A stretch of DNA of 64,000 nucleotides from Acinetobacter johnsonii CIP 64.6. GTDB lineage: Bacteria > Pseudomonadota > Gammaproteobacteria > Pseudomonadales > Moraxellaceae. The position numbers and the translations under genes were made by a program. How positions within the stretch are numbered: position 1 is the first letter of the stretch; each line of letters begins with the position of its first letter. The stretch spans positions 83,448 through 147,447 of the forward strand of contig NZ_KB849235.1 in the NCBI RefSeq assembly GCF_000368045.1, written 5' to 3'. Of the stretch, positions 37,206 through 45,344 are shown piece by piece. Under the pieces are notes generated by a model. That model saw only the letters and a program-made list of their open reading frames with translations. It had not been told where the DNA came from and made no database searches.

Positions 37206-37856
37206 TTACTCCTTGCCTTCACGTACAATCAGTTGAATTTTAGTCGGGTTATAGGCATTACAGGGGTTGTTCAGTTGTGGGCAGTTAGAAATCAGCACGA
37301 TGAGATCCATCTCTGCTTGAATTTCAACATATTTACCCGGCGCCGATATTCCATCGTCAAACTTGAGATGCCCATCACTGCTCACGGGTACATTCATAAA
37401 GAAGTTAATATTCGGCCCAATATGACGAACATTTAGTCCATGCTTTTTCGCGATTGGGTGCAAAGCTAAAGCTGTCATAAAGTTATTACGGCAACTGTGC
37501 ATCGGAAATGTGTCGTGTGCATAACGTACGGTGTTACTTTCACATGAACAAGCACCGCCCAAGGTGTCATGGCGACCACAGTTATCATCATGGATCGTGG
37601 CGATTTTGTTGCCATAGTTGGTATATAGAGCTGTGCCTTTTTCAAGATAAATCTGCTGGTTAATGGCTAAAGTATCAGTTGCACTGTAACGCTCTTCAGG
37701 GTTGCTCGCAGAAATCAATAAAGTATCGACTGCTTGGTTGCCTTCGAGGTCAATAATGCGGAAATACTGCCCTTTCTGGACTTCACACATCCATGCCTCA
37801 CCCGCTGGACAGACTTCATTTAAAACAGCTTGATCAAATGCTTGTAAACTGGTCAT
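37206..37856 (-). CDS. DUF1989 protein (UAAP2), carboxyguanidine deiminase subunit
   Basis: A 216-residue member of DUF1989, annotated historically as urea carboxylase-associated protein 2. The metal-site region has HDDNCGRHDTLGGACSCESN (near residues 89-108), with His and Cys residues typical for the family. In related operons the two DUF1989 proteins form a heteromeric enzyme that deiminates carboxyguanidine to allophanate. It sits 5 bp before the carboxylase and 17 bp after its partner. Confidence 0.88.
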   Translation of the reverse strand: MTSLQAFDQAVLNEVCPAGEAWMCEVQKGQYFRIIDLEGNQAVDTLLISASNPEERYSATDTLAINQQIYLEKGTALYTNYGNKIATIHDDNCGRHDTLGGACSCESNTVRYAHDTFPMHSCRNNFMTALALHPIAKKHGLNVRHIGPNINFFMNVPVSSDGHLKFDDGISAPGKYVEIQAEMDLIVLISNCPQLNNPCNAYNPTKIQLIVREGKE

Positions 37857-37873
37857 GCGTATTCTCCTCGGGC

Positions 37874-38614
37874 TTAAGCAGCATCAAATGCGTAATAACG
37901 TGCGTTGTTTTGAAAACCGCGTTGGTTTTGTGGGCATGAATCACGACAAATATCGTGTGTTGCTAAAGCGGAGGCTTTGAATAAGCGCATTTGAATATCG
38001 GCAGGTTGATACTTTGTTGCTTGACTAAAACCATGTGGCGCAGCAGATAAGAACACCAGACAGTCCATCTCAAAACGCAGTTCAATAGTTTGATGGGTAT
38101 TATCGACATCGATATAAGATAAGTTGCCTGCATCATCAGGGCGAACTTTAGAGAATAGGTTGACCGTAGCTGACAGGTCGGCTTGACCTAATGAGAACTT
38201 GCTCATTTCAAGTAACAGGCTGTCGCGTCCACTCCGATACATCTCATTTCGTGCATCTTGGAAAGTTTGAGTGCCAAATTGTTTTTGAATTTGTTCTGTG
38301 CGGCTCGGACCACACAAGGCATCATTCCAACCATGTTCGTCTTGAATGATTGAAGCCATGACCCGACCTAAGTCTGAATACAACACATGTCCTGTACTTA
38401 GAAATGCCGTATGCTGTGCCTTTAGGCTATCTGGCATATTAAAACGTTCGAGCTTATCTTCGCTGTTGACACAGAAAAGAGAAACGTTGGCTTGTGCTCC
38501 CAAGGCTTTAAACTGTAAGACTGTGCCGCGTTGAATACGCCCAGACCAGTGATGCCCACCCGGTAAAAGTTCAGTCCATAGTGCGTTATCGTCGTGATAA
38601 GTTATTGTGCTCAT
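37874..38614 (-). CDS. DUF1989 protein (UAAP1), carboxyguanidine deiminase subunit
   Basis: A 246-residue DUF1989 protein, the partner of the gene at 37206. The true start is the ATG at 38612-38614 (MSTITYHDDNALW), with AGGCAG before it. The open frame continues upstream to 38704 but there it reads through the riboswitch, so those residues are not real. The stretch IIQDEHGWNDALCGPSRTEQ (about 84-103) corresponds to the Cys/His site of UAAP1. It is the first gene behind the guanidine-I riboswitch. Confidence 0.9.
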   Translation of the reverse strand: MSTITYHDDNALWTELLPGGHHWSGRIQRGTVLQFKALGAQANVSLFCVNSEDKLERFNMPDSLKAQHTAFLSTGHVLYSDLGRVMASIIQDEHGWNDALCGPSRTEQIQKQFGTQTFQDARNEMYRSGRDSLLLEMSKFSLGQADLSATVNLFSKVRPDDAGNLSYIDVDNTHQTIELRFEMDCLVFLSAAPHGFSQATKYQPADIQMRLFKASALATHDICRDSCPQNQRGFQNNARYYAFDAA

Positions 38615-38642
38615 GCGCTTCTGCCTAAATCGTAACTGTTTA

Positions 38643-38740
38643 CCTCCCGGGCTTTTATCCCTCCGTGTAGTTCTTTCGAACCGTGAACTCTCGGTCGCAG
38701 ACATACATAAAATAGATATGTATCGGAACCCTAGATCACT
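38643..38740 (-). promoter_or_regulatory. guanidine-I riboswitch (ykkC class)
   Basis: On the minus strand the region contains the hallmark blocks of the guanidine-I class in order: CTAGGGTTCCG (38724-38734), GACCGAGAG, then ACACGGAGGGATAAAAGCCC followed by GGGAGG (ending at 38643). These are the near-invariant ligand-binding segments. The aptamer ends 29 bases before the ATG of the first DUF1989 gene, so it is placed to control this operon. A promoter (TTGGCA at 38768-38773, TAATCT at 38746-38751, 16-bp spacing) lies immediately upstream. Confidence 0.93.
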
Positions 38741-38745
38741 CTTTC

Positions 38746-38773
38746 AGATTAGACGATGCAAAGGCTGTGCCAA
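38746..38773 (-). promoter_or_regulatory. sigma70-like promoter of the guanidine operon
   Basis: On the minus strand TTGGCA and TAATCT are separated by 16 bp, with the riboswitch starting just after the predicted start site. Confidence 0.55.
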
Positions 38774-38775
38774 TT

Positions 38776-38807
38776 TAGTATTACGATTTTTAAACTTCGT
38801 AATACTA
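38776..38807. promoter_or_regulatory. inverted repeat upstream of the guanidine promoter
   Basis: Perfect 11-bp arms TAGTATTACGA and TCGTAATACTA are separated by 10 bp, with half-site centres 21 bp apart, just before the -35 box. It lacks a T run and looks more like an operator than a terminator; the protein is unknown. It could be a target of the LysR regulator next door. Confidence 0.45.
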
Positions 38808-38889
38808 TTTATGAGCAATAAATGGGCACTTTAGATTTCAAGCACGCATATTTTCGCTATGCGCACTAAAAAGCATCAAATTTTAAGAA

Positions 38890-39783
38890 TTACTTCATTA
38901 AAATTTCATGGAACATGTGACGCAGCCACTGATGACTGGTTTTGTGATGACAAGACATATGCCAATACTGTTTCACCCCATAACTTGGGAAGGCAATTGG
39001 CGCATTGAAGATCTTTAAATTGCCACGTGAAAGCAGCACTTCACTCAAATAATACGGGACTGTCGCAATCGCATCGGTTTCTTGTACCACCAAGCCTACC
39101 CCTAAATAGCTCGGTAAACGCATTAAAATGTCACGTTTTAGTTCTAAATTAAGCAGTTCGTTTTCAATATGGTAATGTCCCATGCCTGCATCAATATCGA
39201 TATGTGACTCAGCCAAGTACTGCGCTATGCTGATACTGTCACCTGTCAAACGCGGATGATCTTTGGCAGCAATCACCACATAATACTGCTCGAACAGTTG
39301 CTGTTGATAAAAGCCATTTTCCAGTTGAGGTAAAAAACCCAGCGCCAAATCAATCTCACCATTTGCCATTTGATAACTGGTTTCAGAGGTGATCGGACGG
39401 ATATTCAAACGAATATGCGGCGCATGTTTCTTTAAGTATTGCGAAATTTTCGGCAACAGCACCAAATGCGAAACATCGGTCATGGCCAAACTAAACTGTT
39501 GCTGCGAAGTGGCTTGGTCAAAATCAATCGTAAAGTTATTGATGATTTCAACCTTGTTTAAAGCCTCACTGACCAATGGAAATAACTGTTTCGACAGCTC
39601 AGTTGGCACCATTTCATTGCCAATCCGCAAAAATAGCGGATCATTATAATGTTGGCGAATTTTATTCAGAATGTTACTCACCGTCGGTTGACTCATTTCT
39701 AAATGATCAGCCGCCAGTGACACACTTTTAAACTTATAAACGTAAAAAAAGATACTGAGTAATTTACAGTCCAGTTCAAACAC
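38890..39783 (-). CDS. LysR-type transcriptional regulator
   Basis: A 297-residue LysR protein. The N-terminal winged helix is at 1-62 (LAADHLEMSQPTVSNILNKI) and a periplasmic-binding-like effector domain follows. The sequence places it near the NahR/LinR-type group rather than CatM, and its ligand is unknown. It points toward the guanidine operon on the same strand with 276 bp between the coding regions, so it could regulate that operon; this is not proven. Confidence 0.88.
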   Translation of the reverse strand: MFELDCKLLSIFFYVYKFKSVSLAADHLEMSQPTVSNILNKIRQHYNDPLFLRIGNEMVPTELSKQLFPLVSEALNKVEIINNFTIDFDQATSQQQFSLAMTDVSHLVLLPKISQYLKKHAPHIRLNIRPITSETSYQMANGEIDLALGFLPQLENGFYQQQLFEQYYVVIAAKDHPRLTGDSISIAQYLAESHIDIDAGMGHYHIENELLNLELKRDILMRLPSYLGVGLVVQETDAIATVPYYLSEVLLSRGNLKIFNAPIAFPSYGVKQYWHMSCHHKTSHQWLRHMFHEILMK

Positions 39784-39999
39784 GAAAAAAATGTTCCTTA
39801 TATGTATGTGATGGTAGACGATCCATCATCTACCCATTATAGCGATGATCCAATGCTCAAAACTTACTTTTACAAGCATCTAGGTCTAATATCAGACATT
39901 TCAGCAATAAAAGCACATTAATTATACCTTTAGCTGTTCTGAACAATTGATGCTTTCCCTGAAAAGTTATGACGCATGATCTGCATGTATTTTACAAAA

Positions 40000-40027
40000 T
40001 AAAAAAGGCCCGAATCAATCGAACCTT
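40000..40027 (-). terminator. intrinsic terminator of the thiolase gene
   Basis: On the minus strand a nine-pair stem (AAGGTTCGA with TTCGGGCCTT, two G-U pairs) is followed by TTTTATTTTG. It lies about 75 bp past the thiolase stop. Confidence 0.7.
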
Positions 40028-40102
40028 TGATGAAATCAACCATGCCAATTATAGCTATTTAAATCATTTTCTTCACAGGCATAGCTAAGAATATTTACAG
40101 TT

Positions 40103-41275
40103 TTAGTCCAGCAGCTCGACGGCAATAGCAGTCGCCTCACCACCACCAATACATAAAGCAGCTACACCCTTCTTCCCACCAGTACGTTTCAAGGCATGCA
40201 GTAAAGTCACGATAATACGTGAACCAGATGAACCCAATGGATGACCAAGTGCACAAGCACCACCATTCACATTAACTTTTGCAGGGTCTAAATGAAAACC
40301 ATCAATTGCAAGCATTGTGACCATCGCAAATGCTTCATTGACTTCCCACAGATCTACATCACTCGCAGACCAGCCTGCTTTGGCTAAAACTTTCTCAATG
40401 GCACCTACAGGGGCAATGGTGAACTCAGATGGATGCTGGGAATTACTTGCATAAGCCACAACTTTTGCCAATCGCTTAAGACCACGTGCGTCAGCAACTT
40501 CGGATGAAGTTACAACCAATGCCGAAGCACCATCCGAAATAGAACTCGAATTTGCCGCGGTAATCGTGCCGTCTTTTTTAAATGCTGGACGTAAAGTTGG
40601 AATTTTATCCACTTTGGCATTGAGCGGCTGTTCATCTTGATCAACCACAACATCGCCTTTACGGCTACTCACCGTCACAGGCACGATTTCATCTTTAAAG
40701 AAACCACCTTGAATCGCTGCAATGGCTTTATTTAAAGAACCAATGGCATACTGATCCTGCTGCTCACGGGTATAGCCTTTTTTATCTGCCATTTCTTGAG
40801 CAAGTACACCCATCGACAGACCTGTTTCAGCATCTTCTAAACCTTCTTGGAACATGTGATCGGTTGTTTTACCATGCCCCATACGGTAACCCGCGCGTGC
40901 TTTTTCAAGTAAGTACGGCGCATTTGACATTGACTCCATACCACCGGCCACCACAATCTTAGCTGAACCCGCTTTAATCGCATCAGCCGCTTGCATGACG
41001 GCTTTCATACCAGAGCCACAAATTTTATTGATGGTTGTTGCACCTGTTGAGTCAGGTAGACCTGCCATACGCATTGCTTGACGTGCAGGTCCTTGTTTTA
41101 AACCTGCAGGAAGTACACAACCAAAGATCACTTCATCCACATCGATCGGCTGTAAGCCAGAACGGTTTAACACTTCTTTAATTGTCACCGCACCAAGTTC
41201 AGGCGCGGTACAGCTCGACAGTGAACCTTGAAAACCACCCATTGCTGTACGTACACCGTCTACAATAACAATCAT
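40103..41275 (-). CDS. acetyl-CoA C-acetyltransferase
   Basis: A biosynthetic-type thiolase of 390 residues that makes or breaks acetoacetyl-CoA. The nucleophile is Cys86 in INKICGSGMKAV, the His is in ALGHPLGSSGSR and the second Cys in ALCIGGGEATA. It resembles AtoB/PhaA. Unlike catF it stands alone, transcribed away from the TetR gene. The long divergent region between them holds a 26-bp palindrome, so TetR control is plausible. Confidence 0.92.
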   Translation of the reverse strand: MIVIVDGVRTAMGGFQGSLSSCTAPELGAVTIKEVLNRSGLQPIDVDEVIFGCVLPAGLKQGPARQAMRMAGLPDSTGATTINKICGSGMKAVMQAADAIKAGSAKIVVAGGMESMSNAPYLLEKARAGYRMGHGKTTDHMFQEGLEDAETGLSMGVLAQEMADKKGYTREQQDQYAIGSLNKAIAAIQGGFFKDEIVPVTVSSRKGDVVVDQDEQPLNAKVDKIPTLRPAFKKDGTITAANSSSISDGASALVVTSSEVADARGLKRLAKVVAYASNSQHPSEFTIAPVGAIEKVLAKAGWSASDVDLWEVNEAFAMVTMLAIDGFHLDPAKVNVNGGACALGHPLGSSGSRIIVTLLHALKRTGGKKGVAALCIGGGEATAIAVELLD

Positions 41276-41605
41276 TTTCTATTTCATCCTTTTTTGCGTT
41301 TTATTTGCTTTTAGCCCAATTAAGAGACTTAAAAACATTCCCTATCTATTTTTTCATATTACAAAAGGGTTAATCGTTTCAGATCTTATTTTAATGTTTT
41401 TCATAGTGCTACCGTCTCAAAGCGAGTCATCTATAAAGACATTAAAATTAACACACGTGAATAAGACATCGATCCATACGACAGATGATCTATTTATCAA
41501 CCCGCACTGCATTCGAGGCTTTAGCACTAAAGGTTCTCGTCTCTAAGAACACAGTGGCTATACTGACAATAGTGTAAAAATCACGAAAAAGGAATGCAAT
41601 GGCCC

Positions 41606-41631
41606 AAATTTGATCTCTAGAGATCAAATTT
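41606..41631. promoter_or_regulatory. 26-bp perfect palindrome, likely TetR operator
   Basis: A perfect 26-bp palindrome is centred between 41618 and 41619 (half-site AAATTTGATCTCT). It lies 166 bp before the TetR gene and is followed at once by a TTGACA -35-like hexamer (41633-41638). Perfect symmetry and size suit a TetR dimer site; the assignment is inference. Confidence 0.65.
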
Positions 41632-41796
41632 ATTGACAACGAAATGCGAAAATGCACCTGTATTTATTTCTATTGTTGAACAAGTGGATATTTTTAAAAC
41701 GATTGTAGTAATATCCAAGACCTTAGTTGAATTTTCATTTTCAACCAAGTTCAATAGCCTCTCTATAGTTCTCATGGAATACACTGGAATAAGCCA

Positions 41797-42408
41797 ATGA
41801 CTTCAGTACGCCAACAAAATTTTCTATTACGCAAAGAGAAAATTTTAGCCATGGCTGAGACTTTATTATTAGACAATAATCAAGACATCACCTTAAGCGA
41901 ATTAGCAACGGAACTCGATATTGCCAAGGGTACAATTTACAAGCATTTCAAAAGTAAGAACCAACTCTATTTGGAGTTGATTATCTTGAATGAAACTCGC
42001 CTGCTAGAGATTTCTCAAAAGCATAACAACGATATTAAAACGTATGTTTCCGAATACATGCTTTATAATATGTTGAACTCGAACCGTACGATTTTACTGC
42101 ACGTTATTGAAGAACGTTTAACCAATAACGAACGTAAACTCAAAGAACTTTTTGAGAAGCTCTACCAAATACGTGAACAACGTATTATCGAAATTAAAGA
42201 CATGACCTCTGACTATTTAAAGTCTTTAGACAGCGCAATGTCCATTCGTGACTATTTATCTTATGTATGGACAGTGACCTATGGTGCGTCATTGTTACTC
42301 AATTCAACGCATTATCAAAAATCAATCGGTTCACGTGAGCGTCTGATTAAACTGTATGTCAACCAAGCCCTCATGACACCCGATAAAATTTCACACGCAG
42401 CCCTTTAA
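41797..42408 (+). CDS. TetR/AcrR-family regulator
   Basis: A 203-residue one-component repressor. The helix-turn-helix is at about residues 30-52 (ITLSELATELDIAKGTIYKHFKSK shown in part: GTIYKHFKSK). The C-terminal ligand domain has no recognisable specificity. It is divergent from the thiolase gene, with the long palindrome between them, so autoregulation and control of the thiolase are likely. Confidence 0.9.
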   Translation: MTSVRQQNFLLRKEKILAMAETLLLDNNQDITLSELATELDIAKGTIYKHFKSKNQLYLELIILNETRLLEISQKHNNDIKTYVSEYMLYNMLNSNRTILLHVIEERLTNNERKLKELFEKLYQIREQRIIEIKDMTSDYLKSLDSAMSIRDYLSYVWTVTYGASLLLNSTHYQKSIGSRERLIKLYVNQALMTPDKISHAAL

Positions 42409-42423
42409 GCTTCTAAACGGCAT

Positions 42424-42458
42424 AAAAAAAGCTAAACATGAAATGTTTAGCTTTTTTT
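42424..42458. terminator. bidirectional terminator between the TetR gene and IS
   Basis: The stem GCTAAACAT (42431-42439) with ATGTTTAGC (42443-42451) is flanked by seven A and seven T. It ends the TetR transcript and, before the IS insertion, was the terminator facing cysK as well. Confidence 0.88.
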
Positions 42459-42472
42459 CATACAGTAAATTA

Positions 42473-43330
42473 GGGTCTGTTGACATTTACTGTTCATAAT
42501 TAACCCTATAAAGGTAGCCATAAAAATATACAGGCTAAAGCAACAGAACTTTGATAATTTCTTTTGAGCTTGTCATATCGAGTAGCTATTCCTCTAAATT
42601 GCTTTAATCTACAAAACATATTTTCAACTAAATGCCTGATTTTATATAAATACCAGTCCATATGGTCATTGTTCGATTGGCTATTTGTTTTCTTTGGTAT
42701 ATTCGCTTTAGTCCCTGTTTTCCTGATCTGTTCACGCAGTGGTTCTGAATCATAGCCTTTATCTGCACATACCACTTTTGTCTCTTTTAAATCTAATGTT
42801 GATATTAAATCAGGTGCAACTTTAACATCATGTGTGGTTCCATCGGTAATCATGAAATCAATAGAATTGCCATGTGCATCAACAATCAAATGTATTTTTG
42901 AGGAGTTTCCTCCTACACTTTTAGAAATAGATTGATTCGCTATGCCGGCAGAATGTTGATGAGCACGTACATGAGAGCCATCAATAAAAATCCACTCCAT
43001 ATCGGGGCATGAGGCTAGTAATTTGAATAATCTAAGTAACTTACCGCTGCTTGACCAACGATTAAAACGTTTGAAAATAGAGTTGGAATGACCAAAACAA
43101 GAAGGAATATCTCGCCACGGACAGCCTGTTCTAATTCTATAGAGAATAGCTTCAATAAAATTGCGTAAATTTGAGTTGTGGTGAATGGATAAATTACGCA
43201 GAATAACTTTCAACTTTTGCCAGTGTTGATCTGTCAGCATGGTACGAGGCATAGCGAATAGTAAAATTGGGTTCGGCGATTTGATTTTACTACTTCGCTA
43301 TTTTTTTAAGCTAAAAGTGTCAACACACCC
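42473..43330 (-). mobile_element. IS5-family (IS427-group) insertion sequence, 858 bp
   Basis: Imperfect terminal repeats GGGTCTGTTGACATTT (from 42473) and GGGTGTGTTGACACTTTT (complement, ending at 43330) bound the element. A TA dinucleotide flanks each end (42471-42472 and 43331-43332), the target duplication expected for this group. The element's outer G forms the last base of the cysK stop codon. Confidence 0.88.
42506..43252 (-). CDS. IS5-family transposase
   Basis: A 248-residue single-ORF transposase. An N-terminal DUF4096-like helix-turn-helix region carries RIRTGCPWRDIP. The DDE residues are the Asp of FIDGSHVRAHQH, the Asp of VCADKGYDS and the Glu of HLVENMFCRLKQFRGIATRYDK. The frame is intact. 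Confidence 0.93.
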   Translation of the reverse strand: MPRTMLTDQHWQKLKVILRNLSIHHNSNLRNFIEAILYRIRTGCPWRDIPSCFGHSNSIFKRFNRWSSSGKLLRLFKLLASCPDMEWIFIDGSHVRAHQHSAGIANQSISKSVGGNSSKIHLIVDAHGNSIDFMITDGTTHDVKVAPDLISTLDLKETKVVCADKGYDSEPLREQIRKTGTKANIPKKTNSQSNNDHMDWYLYKIRHLVENMFCRLKQFRGIATRYDKLKRNYQSSVALACIFLWLPL

Positions 43331-44328
43331 TAGTCTGCAGAAATATCTTCAAACAAAACTGATGATAAATAACGTTCACCACCGTCAGGTAAAATCACCA
43401 CAATAGTTTTACCTGCATTTTCAGGGCGTGCTGCAAGTTCAGCTGCTGCTGCCATCGCGGCACCACTTGAAATACCCACCAAAATACCCTCTTGACTTGC
43501 TGTTTTTCGCGCCCAATCAATTGCTGTTGCAGCATCAATTGGCATCACTTCATCGACCAAGTCGAGGTCTAAGTTTTTAGGAATAAAGTTAGCGCCAATG
43601 CCCTGAATCTTATGTGGTCCAGGCGTCAAAGTTTCACCACGTTTGGTTTGACCAATAATCGGCGACTCAGCAGGTTCTACCGCAACTGAGTACAGGGCTT
43701 GTTTTTTTACTTTTTCAAAATAACTTGAAATCCCTGAAATCGTACCGCCCGTCCCGACACCTGCAACTAAAATATCAACTTTACCACCTGTTGCGTCCCA
43801 AATTTCTGGCCCAGTCGTTGCTTCATGTATAGCTGGGTTTGCAGGGTTTTCAAACTGTTGTGGCAAAAAATAAGTTTCTGGATTTTCATCCAACAAACGC
43901 TGTGCTTCTTCTACCGCACCACGCATCCCTTTTGCAGGATCAGTAAGAACCAAGTTCGCACCCAAAGCTTTCATCACTTTACGACGTTCGATACTCATAC
44001 TTGATGGCATAGTTAGAGTTAACGCATAACCTTTTGCAGCAGCAACGAATGCCAAAGCAATGCCTGTATTACCACTGGTTGGTTCGACAATGTGCATTCC
44101 CGCTTTCAGCACACCGCGTGCTTCCGCATCCTCAATCAGCGCAGCCCCAATACGACATTTTACTGAAAATGCAGGGTTACGGCTTTCAACTTTGGCTAAA
44201 ACGGTGGCTGGACTTTGTATAATTCGGTTAATACGAACCAATGGTGTGTTACCAATCGCTTCTGCATTATTACTATAAACCGCTATCCCTAAATTATTAG
44301 GCGTTGGAAAAGCTGAGTCAGTACTCAT
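43330..44328 (-). CDS. cysK: cysteine synthase A
   Basis: O-acetylserine sulfhydrylase, PLP-dependent, 332 residues. The Schiff-base Lys57 is in NPAFSVKCRIGAA, the substrate loop is PTSGNTGIAL, and the phosphate loop is GVGTGGTISG. It is closest to CysK rather than CysM by the SVKCRIGA motif. The stop codon is TAG at 43330-43332 and uses one base of the adjacent IS; the original stop was probably TAA. Its terminator is now 872 bp away, past the IS. Confidence 0.94.
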   Translation of the reverse strand: MSTDSAFPTPNNLGIAVYSNNAEAIGNTPLVRINRIIQSPATVLAKVESRNPAFSVKCRIGAALIEDAEARGVLKAGMHIVEPTSGNTGIALAFVAAAKGYALTLTMPSSMSIERRKVMKALGANLVLTDPAKGMRGAVEEAQRLLDENPETYFLPQQFENPANPAIHEATTGPEIWDATGGKVDILVAGVGTGGTISGISSYFEKVKKQALYSVAVEPAESPIIGQTKRGETLTPGPHKIQGIGANFIPKNLDLDLVDEVMPIDAATAIDWARKTASQEGILVGISSGAAMAAAAELAARPENAGKTIVVILPDGGERYLSSVLFEDISAD

Positions 44329-44446
44329 ACCAATGTTTCCTATGTTGTTTTTAATGATCCACTCATTATCATACCCTGATTTTTAAATGCAAACTGACAT
44401 TTGGTCGGGCTTATGTTTTTATTTGATAAATAAATCACTTAAACAG

Positions 44447-44474
44447 AAAAAGCATGAGTTTTCCCATGCTTTTA
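44447..44474 (-). terminator. hairpin terminator of the small ORF
   Basis: Arms AAAAGCATG (44448-44456) and CATGCTTTT (44465-44473) overlap the stop of the 31-codon ORF and are followed on the minus strand by a T-rich run. Confidence 0.6.
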
Positions 44475-44567
44475 CTTGAAGAAAACAGCCACTTTTCCCA
44501 AGAAGCCAGACGACAAAACCACATATTCAGCATCTTCTATATGGGATGGAAAAATTTGTACATTCAT
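44472..44567 (-). CDS. 31-residue ORF or gene remnant
   Basis: A frame from ATG (44565-44567) to TAA (44472-44474) on the minus strand, with TTTGAG upstream and a terminator overlapping its stop. The peptide includes FPSHIEDAEYVVLSSGFLGK. The frame stays open for 14 codons before the ATG (DNIFDQKVNFE), so it may be the decayed 3' end of a longer gene. I do not recognise it. Confidence 0.3.
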   Translation of the reverse strand: MNVQIFPSHIEDAEYVVLSSGFLGKVAVFFK

Positions 44568-44960
44568 CTCAAAGTTTACTTTTTGGTCAAAAATATTATC
44601 TAGCAATAATTATGCCTTTTAATAAATGTTTGTATTTTTTAAATTTATAATGATATTTTTTAAAAAGCTCTGTAGTTATGATTTTAATGCTCTCTATGTG
44701 ATAAAATATTCAAAGCTTATTATAAATAATCATAAAGAATGAGAGTTTGATTTAAAAAATCGGCTTAAATTATATAAATATCTAGAACTTAAGTAACATT
44801 TTAAATAACTAATTTTGATGTAAATATTAAGTATATATAACTTTAGCTAATATTTTATTTCACTAAAAGCCATGCATATTGGACTTGAAAAGACAGCATT
44901 ATGAACGGCTTGGTTTTATACTAAGTGCACAGTTGTTTTTGTTTTATGAGTAGGTTTTAA
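44568..44960. other. AT-rich promoter region of the ArsR gene
   Basis: About 390 bp of very AT-rich DNA with no clear ORF. It should hold the promoter of the ArsR-type gene; TATACT at about 44916-44921 is a possible -10 box. Confidence 0.4.
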
Positions 44961-45278
44961 ATGAACACAGGACTTGAAATAACGTCTATGCGCGACTCTG
45001 CTGAAGTTGTTGTGAGTATTTTAAAATCTCTAGCCAATACTGATCGTTTATTAATTTTGTGTCATTTGTCGCAACAAGAACTTAATGTTTCTCAAATTGA
45101 AGAAATTACCGACATCAAACAGCCGACTCTTTCTCAACAATTAATGATGTTACGTAAAAGTGATGTGGTAAATACGCGCCGTGATGGTAAGCAAATTTAT
45201 TACTCCATTAAAGATGAACGCATGATTGAAGTTTTAAATACTTTGTATAGCTTGTACTGCCCAAAACCACGCCTCTAA
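44961..45278 (+). CDS. ArsR-family regulator, SqrR/BigR-like persulfide sensor
   Basis: A 105-residue winged-helix repressor. The recognition helix is in DIKQPTLSQQLMMLRKSD (residues about 51-68) and the wing is RRDGKQIYYS. It has only two Cys, Cys34 (LLILCHL) and Cys100 (LYCPK), 66 residues apart. SqrR of Rhodobacter and BigR of Xylella carry reactive Cys with the same spacing of 66, as I recall them (41/107 and 42/108), and sense persulfides. The metal-binding residues of SmtB/ArsR types are absent. The neighbouring genes are cysK and a SulP anion transporter, which supports a role in sulfur sensing. GAGTAGG precedes the ATG. Confidence 0.85.
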   Translation: MNTGLEITSMRDSAEVVVSILKSLANTDRLLILCHLSQQELNVSQIEEITDIKQPTLSQQLMMLRKSDVVNTRRDGKQIYYSIKDERMIEVLNTLYSLYCPKPRL

Positions 45279-45315
45279 ACCAAATCACTGCTATATTTTA
45301 TGTGCTATGAAAACG

Positions 45316-45342
45316 AATGCTAAGACTTCTTAGCATTTTTTA
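45316..45342 (+). terminator. intrinsic terminator after the ArsR gene
   Basis: Arms AATGCTAAG (45316-45324) and CTTAGCATT (45329-45337) with a 4-base loop, then a T run. Confidence 0.85.
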
Positions 45343-45344
45343 TG

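Noticed and set aside
38615..38704. N-terminal extension of the first DUF1989 protein
   Set aside because: The extra codons read through the guanidine-I riboswitch, and a good ATG with a ribosome site lies at 38612-38614.
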